Shown piece by piece: positions 36,753 through 45,916 of a stretch of 64,000 nucleotides of DNA. The stretch is from Pseudogulbenkiania subflava DSM 22618 (GTDB taxonomy: Bacteria > Pseudomonadota > Gammaproteobacteria > Burkholderiales > Chromobacteriaceae). Each line of letters opens with the position of its first letter. Position 1 is the stretch's first letter. Made by a program: the position numbers and the translations under genes. The stretch spans positions 1-64,000 of the forward strand of contig NZ_FXAG01000022.1 in assembly GCF_900177275.1 (NCBI RefSeq), read 5' to 3'. The notes below the pieces were generated by a model. It was not told where the DNA came from and did no database searches. It saw only the letters and a list, made by a program, of their open reading frames with translations.

Positions 36753-37547
36753 ATGCGACATTCCCGTCTCGCCGCTTTGCTGTTCGTTGCCGCCATCGGC
36801 GTCCCCGGCCTCGCTGCTGCGCAAGCCGTTGCCACCGTCAACGGTGTCGCAATCGACAAGAAAGACGTCGACGAAGCCGTTACCATCCTGGGCAAGAACA
36901 GCAATGGTAAAGTCCAGGACAGCCCGGCACTGCGCGAGCAGATCAAGGAAAACCTGATCAACAAGCAGCTGATCCTGCAGGAAGCCACGCGCCGTGGCCT
37001 GGAAAAGCAGCCGGATTTCGTCGAGCGCCTGCAGAACGTTCGTGAAGAGATGCTGCGCGATGCGCTGTTTGCCGAGATCGTGAAACAGAACCCGGTTACC
37101 GACGCCAAGATCAAGGCCCGCTATGACCAGCTCGCCTCCCAGCAGGCTGGCAGCAAGGAAGTGCACGCCCGCCAGATCATGGTGACCAGCGAGGCGGAAG
37201 CCTCCAAGGTTATCGCCGACCTGAAGAAGGGCAAGAAATTCGAAGACCTGGCCAAGACGCTTTCCAAAGACCCGACCGCCAAACAGTCTGGCGGCGATAT
37301 GGGCTGGGGCAACCTGAGCCAGATGGAACCCAAGCTGGCAGAGGCGCTGAAAGGTCTGGGCAAGGGTCAGAGCAGCAGCCAGCCGTTCAAATCCGGGCTG
37401 GGCTGGCACGTATTCAAGATTGAGGACATCCGCGACGCCAAGTTGCCGCCGCTGAACGAAGTCAAAGCCCAGATCGCTCGCCAGATTCAGCAAGAAGACG
37501 TAGCCAAGGCCGTCGGTGAACTTCGCTCCAAGGCCAAAATCCAGTAA
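36753..37547 (+). CDS. periplasmic peptidyl-prolyl isomerase, parvulin type (first copy)
   Basis: A 264-residue exported foldase of the PpiC/SurA-like class. A signal peptide covers about residues 1-23 (ending AAA-QA). A SurA_N-like helical region follows, then a parvulin domain (about residues 132-225) with HARQIMVTSEAEA, GGDMGWGNLSQM and SGLGWHVFKIEDI. It should help fold outer-membrane proteins. ATG 36753 has AAGGA upstream. The next gene is a paralogue 29 bp downstream, pointing to tandem duplication. Confidence 0.92.
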   Translation: MRHSRLAALLFVAAIGVPGLAAAQAVATVNGVAIDKKDVDEAVTILGKNSNGKVQDSPALREQIKENLINKQLILQEATRRGLEKQPDFVERLQNVREEMLRDALFAEIVKQNPVTDAKIKARYDQLASQQAGSKEVHARQIMVTSEAEASKVIADLKKGKKFEDLAKTLSKDPTAKQSGGDMGWGNLSQMEPKLAEALKGLGKGQSSSQPFKSGLGWHVFKIEDIRDAKLPPLNEVKAQIARQIQQEDVAKAVGELRSKAKIQ

Positions 37548-37576
37548 ATCAAGAACGACAAAGGATACTATCCAAC

Positions 37577-38353
37577 ATGCGCAAAACTCTGCTGCTTAGC
37601 ACCCTGACCGCCGCCGTGCTGTCGACCGCCGTCTTGGCGGCGCCTCCGGTCGTCAACGGGACCGCCATTTCCCAGTCCCGTATCGACGCCGTCGTCCGCA
37701 TGATGGAAGCCCAAGGCCAGCAGTCGTCGCCGGACATGCAGGCCGCGGCGCGTGACCAGCTGATCACCGCCGAAATCCTGCGTCAGGCAGCGGTGAAGAA
37801 AGGCCTCGACAAGTCGCCCGAATACCGCGCCGAGCTGGAAAACATGCAGACCATGGCACTGGCCAGCCGTCTGATCAAAGACTTCCAGCGCAGCAACCCG
37901 GTGAGCGATGCGCAGCTGCGCGCCGAATACGACAAGATCAAGTCGCAGTTCCCGGAGAAGAAGAGCTATCATGCTCGCCACATCCTGGTTCCGACCGAAG
38001 CGGAAGCCAAGGCCGTGATCGACGCTCTGCGCAAGGGCAAGGCGTTCGACCAGTTGGCCAAGGAAAAGTCGATCGATCCGGGCAGCAAGAACAACGGCGG
38101 CGATCTAGGCTGGAGCGAAGCCAGCAATTTTGTTGCCCCGTTCTCCGAAGCCATGACCAAGCTCTCCAAAGGCCAGGTCACCTCGGAACCGGTCAAGACC
38201 GAATTCGGCTGGCACGTCATCAAGCTTGACGACGTGCGCACCGAAGCGGCTCCGCCGGTGGAACAAATCCGCCCGCAGCTGGAACAGCGCATCATGTCCG
38301 GCCGCATCGAGAAGTTCATCAGCGATCTGAAGGCCAAGGCCAGCATCCAGTAA
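37577..38353 (+). CDS. periplasmic peptidyl-prolyl isomerase, parvulin type (second copy)
   Basis: A 258-residue paralogue of the preceding gene with the same plan: signal peptide (about residues 1-21), helical region, and a parvulin domain with YHARHILVPTEAEAKAVI, NNGGDLGWSEASNFV and TEFGWHVIKLDDV. Both copies end in a KAKIQ/KASIQ motif, supporting recent common origin. It closes the yciB operon and is followed by a strong terminator. Confidence 0.92.
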   Translation: MRKTLLLSTLTAAVLSTAVLAAPPVVNGTAISQSRIDAVVRMMEAQGQQSSPDMQAAARDQLITAEILRQAAVKKGLDKSPEYRAELENMQTMALASRLIKDFQRSNPVSDAQLRAEYDKIKSQFPEKKSYHARHILVPTEAEAKAVIDALRKGKAFDQLAKEKSIDPGSKNNGGDLGWSEASNFVAPFSEAMTKLSKGQVTSEPVKTEFGWHVIKLDDVRTEAAPPVEQIRPQLEQRIMSGRIEKFISDLKAKASIQ

Positions 38354-38371
38354 TCGGAATGCGAGCCATAG

Positions 38372-38400
38372 AAAACGGGGCGGATAACCGCCCCGTTTTT
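38372..38400 (+). terminator. rho-independent terminator of the yciB-ppiC operon
   Basis: A 12-bp stem AAAACGGGGCGG / CCGCCCCGTTTT with an ATAA loop and a T-run. The A-tract on the left makes it bidirectional, so it also serves the convergent enoyl-CoA hydratase gene. Confidence 0.92.
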
Positions 38401-38417
38401 CATTGCCGCACCCGCAC

Positions 38418-39197
38418 TCACTCGTCGTCGCACCACTTCGGGGTTCGCTTGCCCATGAAGGCGGCCACCCCCTCCAGCTGCTCCTCCCCCCCGACCAGCC
38501 GCAGCATGGCTTGCTTCTCCAAAACCAGATGCTCCTCCATGTCATGGTATGCACTGCTCATGATCAGCTTGCGTACCTCCTGGATGGCTCTCGGAGCTTG
38601 GCGCGCGACTTTATTCGCCAGGCTGACGGCAACGATCTTGGACAGGCCGGGGTCGACCACCTCTTCCACCAGGCCGATGGACAAGGCCTTGGCCGCCGTG
38701 AGAATCTCACCGCCAAGAATGATCCGCTTCGCCCAGGACACGCCGACCTTGTCGGTCAACGCCTTGGTGCCACCGGCACAAGGCAGCAGCCCTACCTTGG
38801 TCTCCGGAAGGCCGAGCTGCGCACCGACTTCTGCCACCATGTAATCGCATGCCAGAGCGCACTCCAGCCCTCCCCCCAAGGCATAGCCATTGATTGCGGC
38901 CACGGTCACCCCATGGAAGTGGCGGATCGCACCGAATGCCAGCGCAAAGGCATCGATGACCTCGGCTGCCAACTGCCGGTCTCCACCAACAAACTGATTA
39001 AGGTCGGCACCGGCCGAGAAGAAGGCATCGCCTTCTCCGGTTAACACCACGGAACGGATCAAATCATCTTGTTCAATCTCCTCCATCACCGCCGCCAGCT
39101 CGCGCAGACTCGTCAGCGTCCACAGGTTGGCTGGAGGGTTGTTGATGGTCAGGATGGCTGATTGCCCGAGTTTCTCAACAGTCACACTGTTCGCCAT
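38418..39197 (-). CDS. enoyl-CoA hydratase/isomerase family protein
   Basis: A 259-residue crotonase-fold enzyme. The oxyanion-hole motifs SAGADLNQF and NGYALGGGLECALACDY are visible, with the catalytic region GLPETKVGLLPCAGGT. Glutamate is present in the GGGLE position, but the exact reaction (hydration, isomerisation or other) is undetermined. ATG 39197 has GAGGAG six bases upstream, so the ATG at 39209 is less likely. It is monocistronic and divergent from the DsbD_2-like gene. Confidence 0.88.
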   Translation of the reverse strand: MANSVTVEKLGQSAILTINNPPANLWTLTSLRELAAVMEEIEQDDLIRSVVLTGEGDAFFSAGADLNQFVGGDRQLAAEVIDAFALAFGAIRHFHGVTVAAINGYALGGGLECALACDYMVAEVGAQLGLPETKVGLLPCAGGTKALTDKVGVSWAKRIILGGEILTAAKALSIGLVEEVVDPGLSKIVAVSLANKVARQAPRAIQEVRKLIMSSAYHDMEEHLVLEKQAMLRLVGGEEQLEGVAAFMGKRTPKWCDDE

Positions 39198-39480
39198 GAT
39201 GCTCCTCACTACGCTCTCGCTTGTTATGGTTGTGAACGTTCATGGCGGCAAGCACCTCGCAGCTGCCTCTCAGGGCAGCCCATGGTGCGCCCAGCCATTG
39301 CTAACACAAATATTTAGCAGTACAACAACTGTTTCTTACTTATTAATTTTTAGCTCGTTGCTTGATGAATGCCAAAATAAAATCGGCGCCTTTTCAATTA
39401 TTCCAAAGGCAAGAAAAGCGACATGCAGGTAGAGCCACCGTCTGTTTGGTAAAATCAGGCTTTCCTTGGCGGTGCCGTCG

Positions 39481-40161
39481 ATGATTGAGACCAGTTTTCT
39501 TGTTTTGTTCCTGGCCGGGCTCCTCGGCGGGGGGCACTGTATCGGCATGTGTGGGGGTATAGTCACCGCGCTGTCCCTGAATCTGCCCGAGCAACGCCGC
39601 GGTTTCATCCTGCTCTCCTACAATATCGGCCGCATGGCCAGTTACGTGCTGATTGGCACTTTGCTTGGTGGTTTGGCACAGGCAGGGCTCTCCTTGCTGC
39701 AAGTACGCCCGCTGCAAATTGGCCTCTACCTGCTGGCCAACGTGATGATCATCGGCATGGGGTTATACCTGGCAGGGTTATCGCCCGCCATCACCCGCAT
39801 CGAAACGATCGGGAAGCCCGTGTGGCGGCGCTTGCAGCCGCTGCTGGCCCCCCTGCTGCCGATACGCCATCCAGGCCAGGCGCTGCTGGCCGGGGCGCTA
39901 TGGGGTTGGTTGCCATGTGGACTGGTCTATAGTGCCAGCCTCACCGCCCTGGCCTCGGGGTCGGCCGCTCGTGGCGCACTGGTCATGCTGGCGTTCGCTC
40001 TGGGAACGCTGCCCAATCTGCTCGCCATGGGTTTGTTCGCCAACACCCTGAAACGCTGGCTGCAAAAACGGCCAGTGCGGCTGATTGCCGGACTGGCCGT
40101 GGTGGGAATGGGCGTGTATCAGTTACTCAGCCATCTGCTGCCCCAATACACCCCATTTTGA
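39481..40161 (+). CDS. DsbD_2/TauE-SafE-like integral membrane protein
   Basis: A 226-residue protein with six likely membrane segments, often annotated as a sulfite exporter TauE/SafE-like or urease-accessory-like protein (PF13386). The first helix carries GGGHCIGMCGG and the second half LWGWLPCGLVYS, pairs of Cys and His that suggest metal or thiol handling, for example copper in cytochrome oxidase assembly. No cco or sco genes are nearby. Its TGA and the TCA of znuA abut at 40159-40164, forming a TGATCA palindrome. A TAAAAT hexamer before the start may be a -10. Confidence 0.8.
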   Translation: MIETSFLVLFLAGLLGGGHCIGMCGGIVTALSLNLPEQRRGFILLSYNIGRMASYVLIGTLLGGLAQAGLSLLQVRPLQIGLYLLANVMIIGMGLYLAGLSPAITRIETIGKPVWRRLQPLLAPLLPIRHPGQALLAGALWGWLPCGLVYSASLTALASGSAARGALVMLAFALGTLPNLLAMGLFANTLKRWLQKRPVRLIAGLAVVGMGVYQLLSHLLPQYTPF

Positions 40162-41052
40162 TCAACGGAACGACTTGAGAATGGTATTCACGTTGTAACG
40201 GAACAGCGCCAGGTAGCTATTGGCCGGACCGTTGGGCGCCGAAAGAGCGTCGGCGTACAGTGCCGCGTCGGCCTTCACATTGGCCTCCCGCGCCAGTTGC
40301 TCGAGCAGGCGCTTGTCGCTCATGTTCTCAAAGAAGACCGCCTTCACCTTTTCCTTTTTGATCTGCCGCACCAGCATCGCCACGGCTTTGGCGGACGCCT
40401 CGGTATCGGTGCTCACCCCCTGCGGTGAGAGCAGTTGGATGCCATAGCGCTTACCCAGGTAAGCAAAGGCGTCGTGCGAGGTCAGCACCTTGCGCTGCAC
40501 GGCCGGCACGGCGGCTAAGGCCTTGGCCGCCCATTGATCCAGCTCGCCCACCTTGCGCCCGTAGTCGGCCGCGCGCTGCCGGTAGACGGCTTGCCCCTCA
40601 GGATCCGCCTTGCTCAACCCTTCCGCAATGTTCTTGATGTAAGTCTGCACCCGCGCGGGGTCCTGCCAGGCGTGCGGGTCGATGCCACCATGCTGATGAC
40701 CGTGCTCTTCCACTCCATGGTCCTCCACCATCAACGGCTGGATGCCCTTGCTGGCTTCGATCAGCGTGCCCTTGAACCCGGCAGAACGGGTCAGACGCCC
40801 CATCCACCCCTCGAAGCCCAGGCCGTTGACAACGAACACCTTGGCCGCGGCCAGGCGTTTCACGTCTGCCGGTGCCGGCTGGAACACGTGGGCATCCTGA
40901 TTCGGCCCGACCAGCGACACCACTTCGACGCGGTCGCCGCCGATTTCGCGGGTCATGTCCGCCACGATACTGAAACTGGCCACTACCGGCAGCTTGGCCC
41001 ACGCCCACAACGGCAGGCTCAACAAAGCGACACCCAACAAGGTTTTCTTCAT
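40162..41052 (-). CDS. znuA: zinc/metal ABC transporter substrate-binding protein (ZnuA-like)
   Basis: A 296-residue cluster A-I binding protein with a signal peptide (about residues 1-19). Metal ligands are expected at the histidine in NQDAHVFQP, in GGIDPHAWQDP, in SHDAFAYLG and at an acid near the C-terminus. The histidine-rich loop is short (EDHGVEEHGHQHGG, about residues 111-124). It lies eight bases downstream of znuB at the end of the Zur operon, which supports zinc as substrate; manganese cannot be excluded by sequence alone. Confidence 0.9.
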   Translation of the reverse strand: MKKTLLGVALLSLPLWAWAKLPVVASFSIVADMTREIGGDRVEVVSLVGPNQDAHVFQPAPADVKRLAAAKVFVVNGLGFEGWMGRLTRSAGFKGTLIEASKGIQPLMVEDHGVEEHGHQHGGIDPHAWQDPARVQTYIKNIAEGLSKADPEGQAVYRQRAADYGRKVGELDQWAAKALAAVPAVQRKVLTSHDAFAYLGKRYGIQLLSPQGVSTDTEASAKAVAMLVRQIKKEKVKAVFFENMSDKRLLEQLAREANVKADAALYADALSAPNGPANSYLALFRYNVNTILKSFR

Positions 41053-41060
41053 GTATTCCC

Positions 41061-41935
41061 TCAGGATTCAAGATGGCGGGCACGGATATAGCGAGGCAAG
41101 GCCCCACCCAGCGGCGCCACGAACAGGGACAGCAGATAGAACAGCCCGGCCAGCAGGATGATCGCCGGCCCGGACGGAAGTTCGAAATGATAGGACAGCA
41201 GCAACCCGCCAATGCCGCAGACAAACGCCAGCCCGACCGAAAAGGCCAGCATGCGGCCGATGCTCGGCACCCACAGCCGGGCCGTGATGGCAGGCAGCAT
41301 CATCAAGCCGACCGCCATCAGCGTCCCCAGCGCCTGGAAGCCGGCCACCAGATTCAGCACAACCAGCATCAGGAATGCCAGATGCCAGATGCCCCCTTTG
41401 CCGCCGACTGCACGCAGGAAAACGGGATCGAGGCTTTCCAGCACCAGCGGACGATAGATGATCGCGAGCACCACAAGGCTGAACGACGCTACGCCGGACA
41501 CCAGCAGCAAGGCGGCATCGTCCACCGCCAGCACCGAACCGAACAAGATGTGGATCAGGTCGACGTTGCTGCCGTTGCGGGACACCAGCAATACCCCTAC
41601 TGCCAACGACAGCAGATAGAAGGCAGCAAAGCTGGCGTCTTCCTTGACCGTGGTGAAACGGGTGGCCAGGCCCGCCAACAACGCCACGAGCACCCCGGCA
41701 ACGAAGCCACCCAGGCTCATTGCCGGAAGGCTCAGGCCCGCCACCATGAAACCGACCGCCGCTCCAGGCAGCACGGCATGGCTCATCGCATCGCCCATCA
41801 GGCTCATGCGGCGCATCACCAGAAACAGGCCGACCGGGCCGCTACCCAGCGCCAGCGCCAGGCAACCCGCCAAGGCACGGCGCATGAAGGCGAATTCGAT
41901 GAAGGGCGAGATGAGTAGATCGTACAAGTGCGTCA

Positions 41936-41936
<1 letters not shown>
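41061..41936 (-). CDS. znuB: zinc ABC transporter permease (ZnuB-like)
   Basis: A 291-residue ABC-3 family permease with about eight membrane segments. Typical text is GPVGLFLVMRRMSLMGDAMSHAVLPG and LMAVGLMMLPAITARLW. ATG 41936 overlaps the znuC stop in TAATG, so the two are translationally coupled; earlier in-frame codons have no similarity. It passes zinc through the inner membrane with energy from ZnuC. Confidence 0.93.
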
Positions 41937-42675
<739 letters not shown>

Positions 42676-42679
<4 letters not shown>

Positions 42680-42831
42680 TCCCCGCTCCCCATTGCCCAG
42701 CCGACGATGCTCCACAACAGGGCCAGCAGGACCAGCACGCCGCCCAACCGCTCGGCCACCGACATTCCCATCAGGCTGACGCCAGGCTGCGGAATGGGTT
42801 CCTGATGATGGTGATGATGATCATTATTCAT
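42676..42831 (-). CDS. small histidine-rich single-pass membrane peptide
   Basis: A 51-residue protein encoded between the CobW-like gene and znuC. It starts MNNDHHHHHQEP, with five consecutive histidines, and has one membrane segment (about residues 27-46, rich in L, V and A). I do not recognise a named family. ATG 42831 is 11 bp after the CobW-like stop, and its stop overlaps znuC by ATGA. Position and histidines suggest a zinc-binding accessory of the importer; this is inference. The longer in-frame extension upstream is inside the CobW-like gene. Confidence 0.75.
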
Positions 42832-42842
42832 GATGGTGCCAT

Positions 42843-43766
42843 TCACTCTTGTTCGATACAGGCGCGCAAGGCGGCCTCGATCTCTTCCGCATCCAACTCG
42901 GGTGCAATCAATTCGAAGCGGCTGTCTCGGCGCCAGGCCACCTGGCTCGCCCCCCACTGCCCTTCCGCCCAGTTGAGCCAGACCCACGAACCCAGCACCC
43001 GGAATACCCCCTTGGCACGCACCAGCCCCGGCACACGCTGCGGCAGGGTGTCGAAGAAATTCGTCAGCGCCTCGCCATTGAAGTCTGTATCGGCGGAGAA
43101 GAGCCAACCCTGCGAGCGCCAGTCCGAGGCGGCCTGGGGTGGCACTGCCGGGCGATAACGTGATTTGGGCGTCACGGCCAGATCAAGCCAGGCCGGGTCC
43201 AGCGCCCCCTGCCGCACCTCAGACACCAGCGATTTTGGCGGAAACAGACTGGCCGCCTGGCGCCGGAAGGCGTCCAGCATGTCAACATCCGCCAGGTCGA
43301 CCTTGTTGGCGACCAACACGTCGGCCAGCGACACCTGATCGCGATAAAGCGGCTGGCGGAAGTAATCGGGGTTGGTGAACTGGCGCGGATCGACCACGGT
43401 CAGTACCGCTCCCAGCGTCAGCGCATCGCCCAGCGGCGGTTCGCGCAATTCGTCGATCACACCCGCGGCATGGGCCAGTCCGCTGGCCTCGATCAGAAGC
43501 CGGTCAGGACGCTCTCGGCGCAGCAGATTGGCCACGGTGACCGTCATTTGCGGCCCGGCCACGCAGCACATGCACCCCCCGGCGATTTCGGCCACCGGCA
43601 GTTCGTCGCTGCTCAGTGCCGCGCCGTCGATACCGACCTCGCCAAATTCATTGACGATGACAGCCCAGCGCTCATGTGCCGGCCGGTTGGCGATCAGATG
43701 GCGCAAGGCCGTGGTTTTGCCCACCCCGAGAAATCCGGTGAACAGATTGACAATCGTCTTCTTCAT
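42843..43766 (-). CDS. CobW/COG0523-family GTPase (zinc metallochaperone-like)
   Basis: A 307-residue G3E GTPase. The P-loop FTGFLGVGKTTALRHL, the metal-binding GCMCC (CxCC) motif, VVDP and the NKVD guanine motif are all visible, followed by a CobW_C domain. COG0523 proteins under Zur control, such as ZigA and ZagA, deliver zinc to client enzymes during zinc starvation, which fits this operon. ATG 43766 overlaps the zur stop by ATGA; ATG 43775 is an alternative with a poorer Shine-Dalgarno position. Confidence 0.9.
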   Translation of the reverse strand: MKKTIVNLFTGFLGVGKTTALRHLIANRPAHERWAVIVNEFGEVGIDGAALSSDELPVAEIAGGCMCCVAGPQMTVTVANLLRRERPDRLLIEASGLAHAAGVIDELREPPLGDALTLGAVLTVVDPRQFTNPDYFRQPLYRDQVSLADVLVANKVDLADVDMLDAFRRQAASLFPPKSLVSEVRQGALDPAWLDLAVTPKSRYRPAVPPQAASDWRSQGWLFSADTDFNGEALTNFFDTLPQRVPGLVRAKGVFRVLGSWVWLNWAEGQWGASQVAWRRDSRFELIAPELDAEEIEAALRACIEQE

Positions 43767-44197
43767 GCGTGACATGCCTTGCATAACCCGGTGAGCAGCA
43801 AGTTCTGCTCACGACTTTCAAAACCCACCGCCTCGGTTACTTCCTTCAGCGCCCCCAAAAACTGGCTGGCATCAATTTCCTCGACCCGCCCGCACTGCTC
43901 GCACACCAGGATCAAGCCATGGTGATTGCATTCGAAATGACTGCATACGACGAAGCCGTTCAAGGCATCCACCTTATGCAATAACCCCTGCTCGACCAGA
44001 AAGTCGAGCGCCCGGTAGACGGTAGGCGGCGCGGCCACACCGCGCTCGCGCTGCAGATCGGCCAGCACCTGGTACGCCTTGACCACGCCGTCATATTCGA
44101 GCACCAGCTCGAGGATATGCCGGCGCAAGGCGGTCAGCTTGCAGCCTCGGTGCAGGCAATGCTGCTCGGCAGCGGCCAAATAGCTTTGCTTATTCAT
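43763..44197 (-). CDS. zur: zinc uptake regulator of the Fur family
   Basis: A 144-residue Fur-family repressor. It has a winged helix (LTALRRHILELVLEYDG, then PPTVYRALDFLVEQGLLHKV) and a dimerisation domain with SHFECNHHGLILVCEQCG and the C-terminal CKACHA. The two CxxC pairs form the structural zinc site of Zur-type proteins. Genomic context (znuCBA and a CobW-like gene in the same operon) and a Zur box 38 bp upstream identify it as Zur rather than Fur. Start ATG 44197; no strong Shine-Dalgarno is visible. Confidence 0.93.
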   Translation of the reverse strand: MNKQSYLAAAEQHCLHRGCKLTALRRHILELVLEYDGVVKAYQVLADLQRERGVAAPPTVYRALDFLVEQGLLHKVDALNGFVVCSHFECNHHGLILVCEQCGRVEEIDASQFLGALKEVTEAVGFESREQNLLLTGLCKACHA

Positions 44198-44234
44198 CAC
44201 GGGGAAGGTCAACGATTTTGGAATGGAACCATTA

Positions 44235-44249
44235 TGTTATTATATAACA
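44235..44249. promoter_or_regulatory. Zur box
   Basis: TGTTATTATATAACA matches the proteobacterial Zur consensus TGTTATA-N-TATAACA at 14 of 15 positions. It lies in the divergent region between zur (start 44197) and the secreted-protein gene (start 44345), covering the probable zur promoter. It should repress the six-gene zinc operon when zinc is plentiful and may also influence the divergent gene. Confidence 0.88.
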
Positions 44250-44282
44250 CAGGCCTTCACAACTATTAACACTCTTGGCATG

Positions 44283-44288
44283 TATAAT
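44283..44288 (+). promoter_or_regulatory. candidate -10 of the secreted-protein gene
   Basis: A perfect TATAAT lies 57 bp before the start codon at 44345. No good -35 is visible at standard spacing. The Zur box ends 33 bp upstream of it, so regulation by Zur is possible but untested. Confidence 0.4.
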
Positions 44289-44344
44289 GGATTTCTCATG
44301 GTGTTAGACTGGCTTCACGCCAATCAACGACCGGAGAAGAACAT

Positions 44345-44647
44345 ATGAAGCGGATGCTATCGTGTCTGGCTGGCTGCCTCTTGGTAACCAGCGCGCTTGC
44401 CGCGGGCCTGATCGCCCCCCATTCCGACGCTTTCACTCAGTGTCAGCAAACGACACAGCGGACCGCGCAACCAGCGCCGGGCAAAAACAATCTGACGCGC
44501 GACGAACAGGCCAAGCTGGCCGCTCATCTGGACATGCTCGCCGAGCAAACCCTGCAACTCGATACCTCTACGGCGAACGGCAGCCAAGCTGGCAAAGCCA
44601 GTCATTACACGGCACGCCGCTCGAAGCAGGCCGGTGAGCTGAGTTGA
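44345..44647 (+). CDS. hypothetical secreted protein
   Basis: A 100-residue protein I do not recognise. A clear signal peptide covers about residues 1-19 (MKRMLSCLAGCLL..., ending SALA-AG). The mature part is hydrophilic, Gln-, Thr- and Ala-rich, with one cysteine and a helical LTRDEQAKLAAHLDMLAEQTL stretch. ATG 44345 is preceded by GGAGAAG. It is divergent from the zinc operon and shares the intergenic region containing the Zur box. Confidence 0.65.
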   Translation: MKRMLSCLAGCLLVTSALAAGLIAPHSDAFTQCQQTTQRTAQPAPGKNNLTRDEQAKLAAHLDMLAEQTLQLDTSTANGSQAGKASHYTARRSKQAGELS

Positions 44648-44683
44648 GACCAACCGTCTTTCTCCGCCCCTCGCGTTTTACCC

Positions 44684-44716
44684 GAGCGCTTCAGCTGAGC
44701 TTAAGCTGAAGCGCTC
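44684..44716. terminator. 13-bp inverted repeat between the secreted-protein and cytochrome c' genes
   Basis: GAGCGCTTCAGCT and AGCTGAAGCGCTC pair perfectly around a seven-base loop. No T-run follows, so it is only a candidate terminator. Its right arm ends 36 bp before the cytochrome start. Confidence 0.45.
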
Positions 44717-44752
44717 ACCCTTACCGGCTTGTTCAACCCGAGCTCGACGCCC

Positions 44753-45193
44753 ATGACACTTCCGAAAAACCTTGCCCCCGCCCTCGCCCTGTTAGCTCTG
44801 TCGCTCCCGGTCTTGGCCTCGTCCGGGGAGGAGCGCCAGCAGTCCTTCAAGAAAATTCTGCGGACGTTCGAGCCGATGGGGCTGGTGGCACGCGATCGCG
44901 CACCGTACCGCAAGGATGAATTCATCAAGCAGGCCGATACGCTGAAGCAAATCGCCGCAACCCCTTTCACTTTGTTCACGCCGAACAGCATCGACGCGAA
45001 AAGCCGAGCCAAACCCGAAATCTGGAGCCAGCCGGAAAAATTCAAGGCCGCGCAGCAGAAATTCCTGACGGCAGTAAACGACCTCGATGCCGCGGCCAAA
45101 ACGGGCGACATTGCCAATATCAAGCGGAGTTATGGCGTAGTGGCACAAAGCTGCAAATCCTGTCACGACAGTTTCCGCGGCCCGGAAAAGTAA
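44753..45193 (+). CDS. cytochrome c' family protein (cytochrome c556-like)
   Basis: A 146-residue periplasmic cytochrome. A signal peptide (about residues 1-22) precedes a four-helix-bundle domain (cytochrome c', PF01322), and the heme-binding CKSCH is near the C-terminus in AQSCKSCHDSFRGPEK, the diagnostic position. Such proteins bind NO or act in electron transfer or stress protection. ATG 44753 is chosen because it gives a standard signal peptide. The convergent neighbour encodes a b-type cytochrome across a shared terminator. Confidence 0.9.
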   Translation: MTLPKNLAPALALLALSLPVLASSGEERQQSFKKILRTFEPMGLVARDRAPYRKDEFIKQADTLKQIAATPFTLFTPNSIDAKSRAKPEIWSQPEKFKAAQQKFLTAVNDLDAAAKTGDIANIKRSYGVVAQSCKSCHDSFRGPEK

Positions 45194-45209
45194 GCCGCAC
45201 GACAGCCAT

Positions 45210-45239
45210 AAAAAAAGCTGGCATAGGCCAGCTTTTTTT
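45210..45239. terminator. bidirectional rho-independent terminator
   Basis: AAAAAAA-GCTGG-loop-CCAGC-TTTTTTT with a six-base loop lies between the convergent cytochrome c' and cytochrome b561 genes and has U-tracts in both directions. Confidence 0.92.
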
Positions 45240-45258
45240 ATGACGGTGTATCGGGAGG

Positions 45259-45912
45259 CTAATGCAATAACGCATAGAACACTCCCGCCGAACCGCCCAG
45301 TGCGAGCAGTGCCAGGCCAGCCGGAGCAAAATGCAGCGAGCGGACTTGCCCATCGATCGCCTTGTAACCGGTAATCATCGGCAGCACCAGGTTTTTGCGC
45401 TTGACCACGCGATACACCAGAATGGCCAGCAGGTGCAGCGACACCAGCACCAGCAGCACATCGAACGAGGCCTTGTGCCAGGCCGTGATGCGCTCGGCCA
45501 CTTCGCCGGCGACACGGGTTGCCAGCGGGCCATCGTACAGATAGCTGTCGACGTCGGCGGCAAACAGCCCGGAGAACACCTGCAGTGACAAGGTACACAG
45601 CAGGGCCAGCACCATCCAGCCCCCCAGTGGGTTATGTCCCGGCTGCTCCGTCTCGCTCAACTCGCCGCGCAGGTAGCGCCCAACCGTGCGCGGCCCGGCC
45701 AGGAAGCGGCCAAAGCGCGCCGTCTCACTGCCGAACACGCCCCAGGCCAGGCGAAACAGCAAGAGCGTGGCCAACGTAAAACCCGCCAGCTGATGGTAAT
45801 GCAGCCAGTCTCCGCCCTGCTTGCCGGTAAACCACATGACACCAAACAATCCGGCCATGCCCCAGTGGAACAGGCGAAGCGGCAGATCCCACACCAGCAC
45901 CCGCTGCTTCAT
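45259..45912 (-). CDS. cytochrome b561-family membrane protein
   Basis: A 217-residue b-type cytochrome (PF01292, the Ni-Fe-hydrogenase b-subunit/b561 superfamily). Heme-ligand histidines are expected in LRLFHWGMAG, YHQLAGFTLA, ITAWHKASFD and VSLHLLAIL, spread over four to five membrane helices. It probably passes electrons from quinol to a periplasmic acceptor, perhaps the neighbouring cytochrome c'. ATG 45912 begins four bases after the lipA stop, so it probably belongs to the lip operon transcript. Confidence 0.88.
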   Translation of the reverse strand: MKQRVLVWDLPLRLFHWGMAGLFGVMWFTGKQGGDWLHYHQLAGFTLATLLLFRLAWGVFGSETARFGRFLAGPRTVGRYLRGELSETEQPGHNPLGGWMVLALLCTLSLQVFSGLFAADVDSYLYDGPLATRVAGEVAERITAWHKASFDVLLVLVSLHLLAILVYRVVKRKNLVLPMITGYKAIDGQVRSLHFAPAGLALLALGGSAGVFYALLH

Positions 45913-45916
45913 GCCG

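Noticed and set aside
40159-40164. TGATCA palindrome at the abutting stop codons of the DsbD_2-like and znuA genes as a regulatory site
   Set aside because: It is simply two facing stop codons; nothing else points to a binding site.
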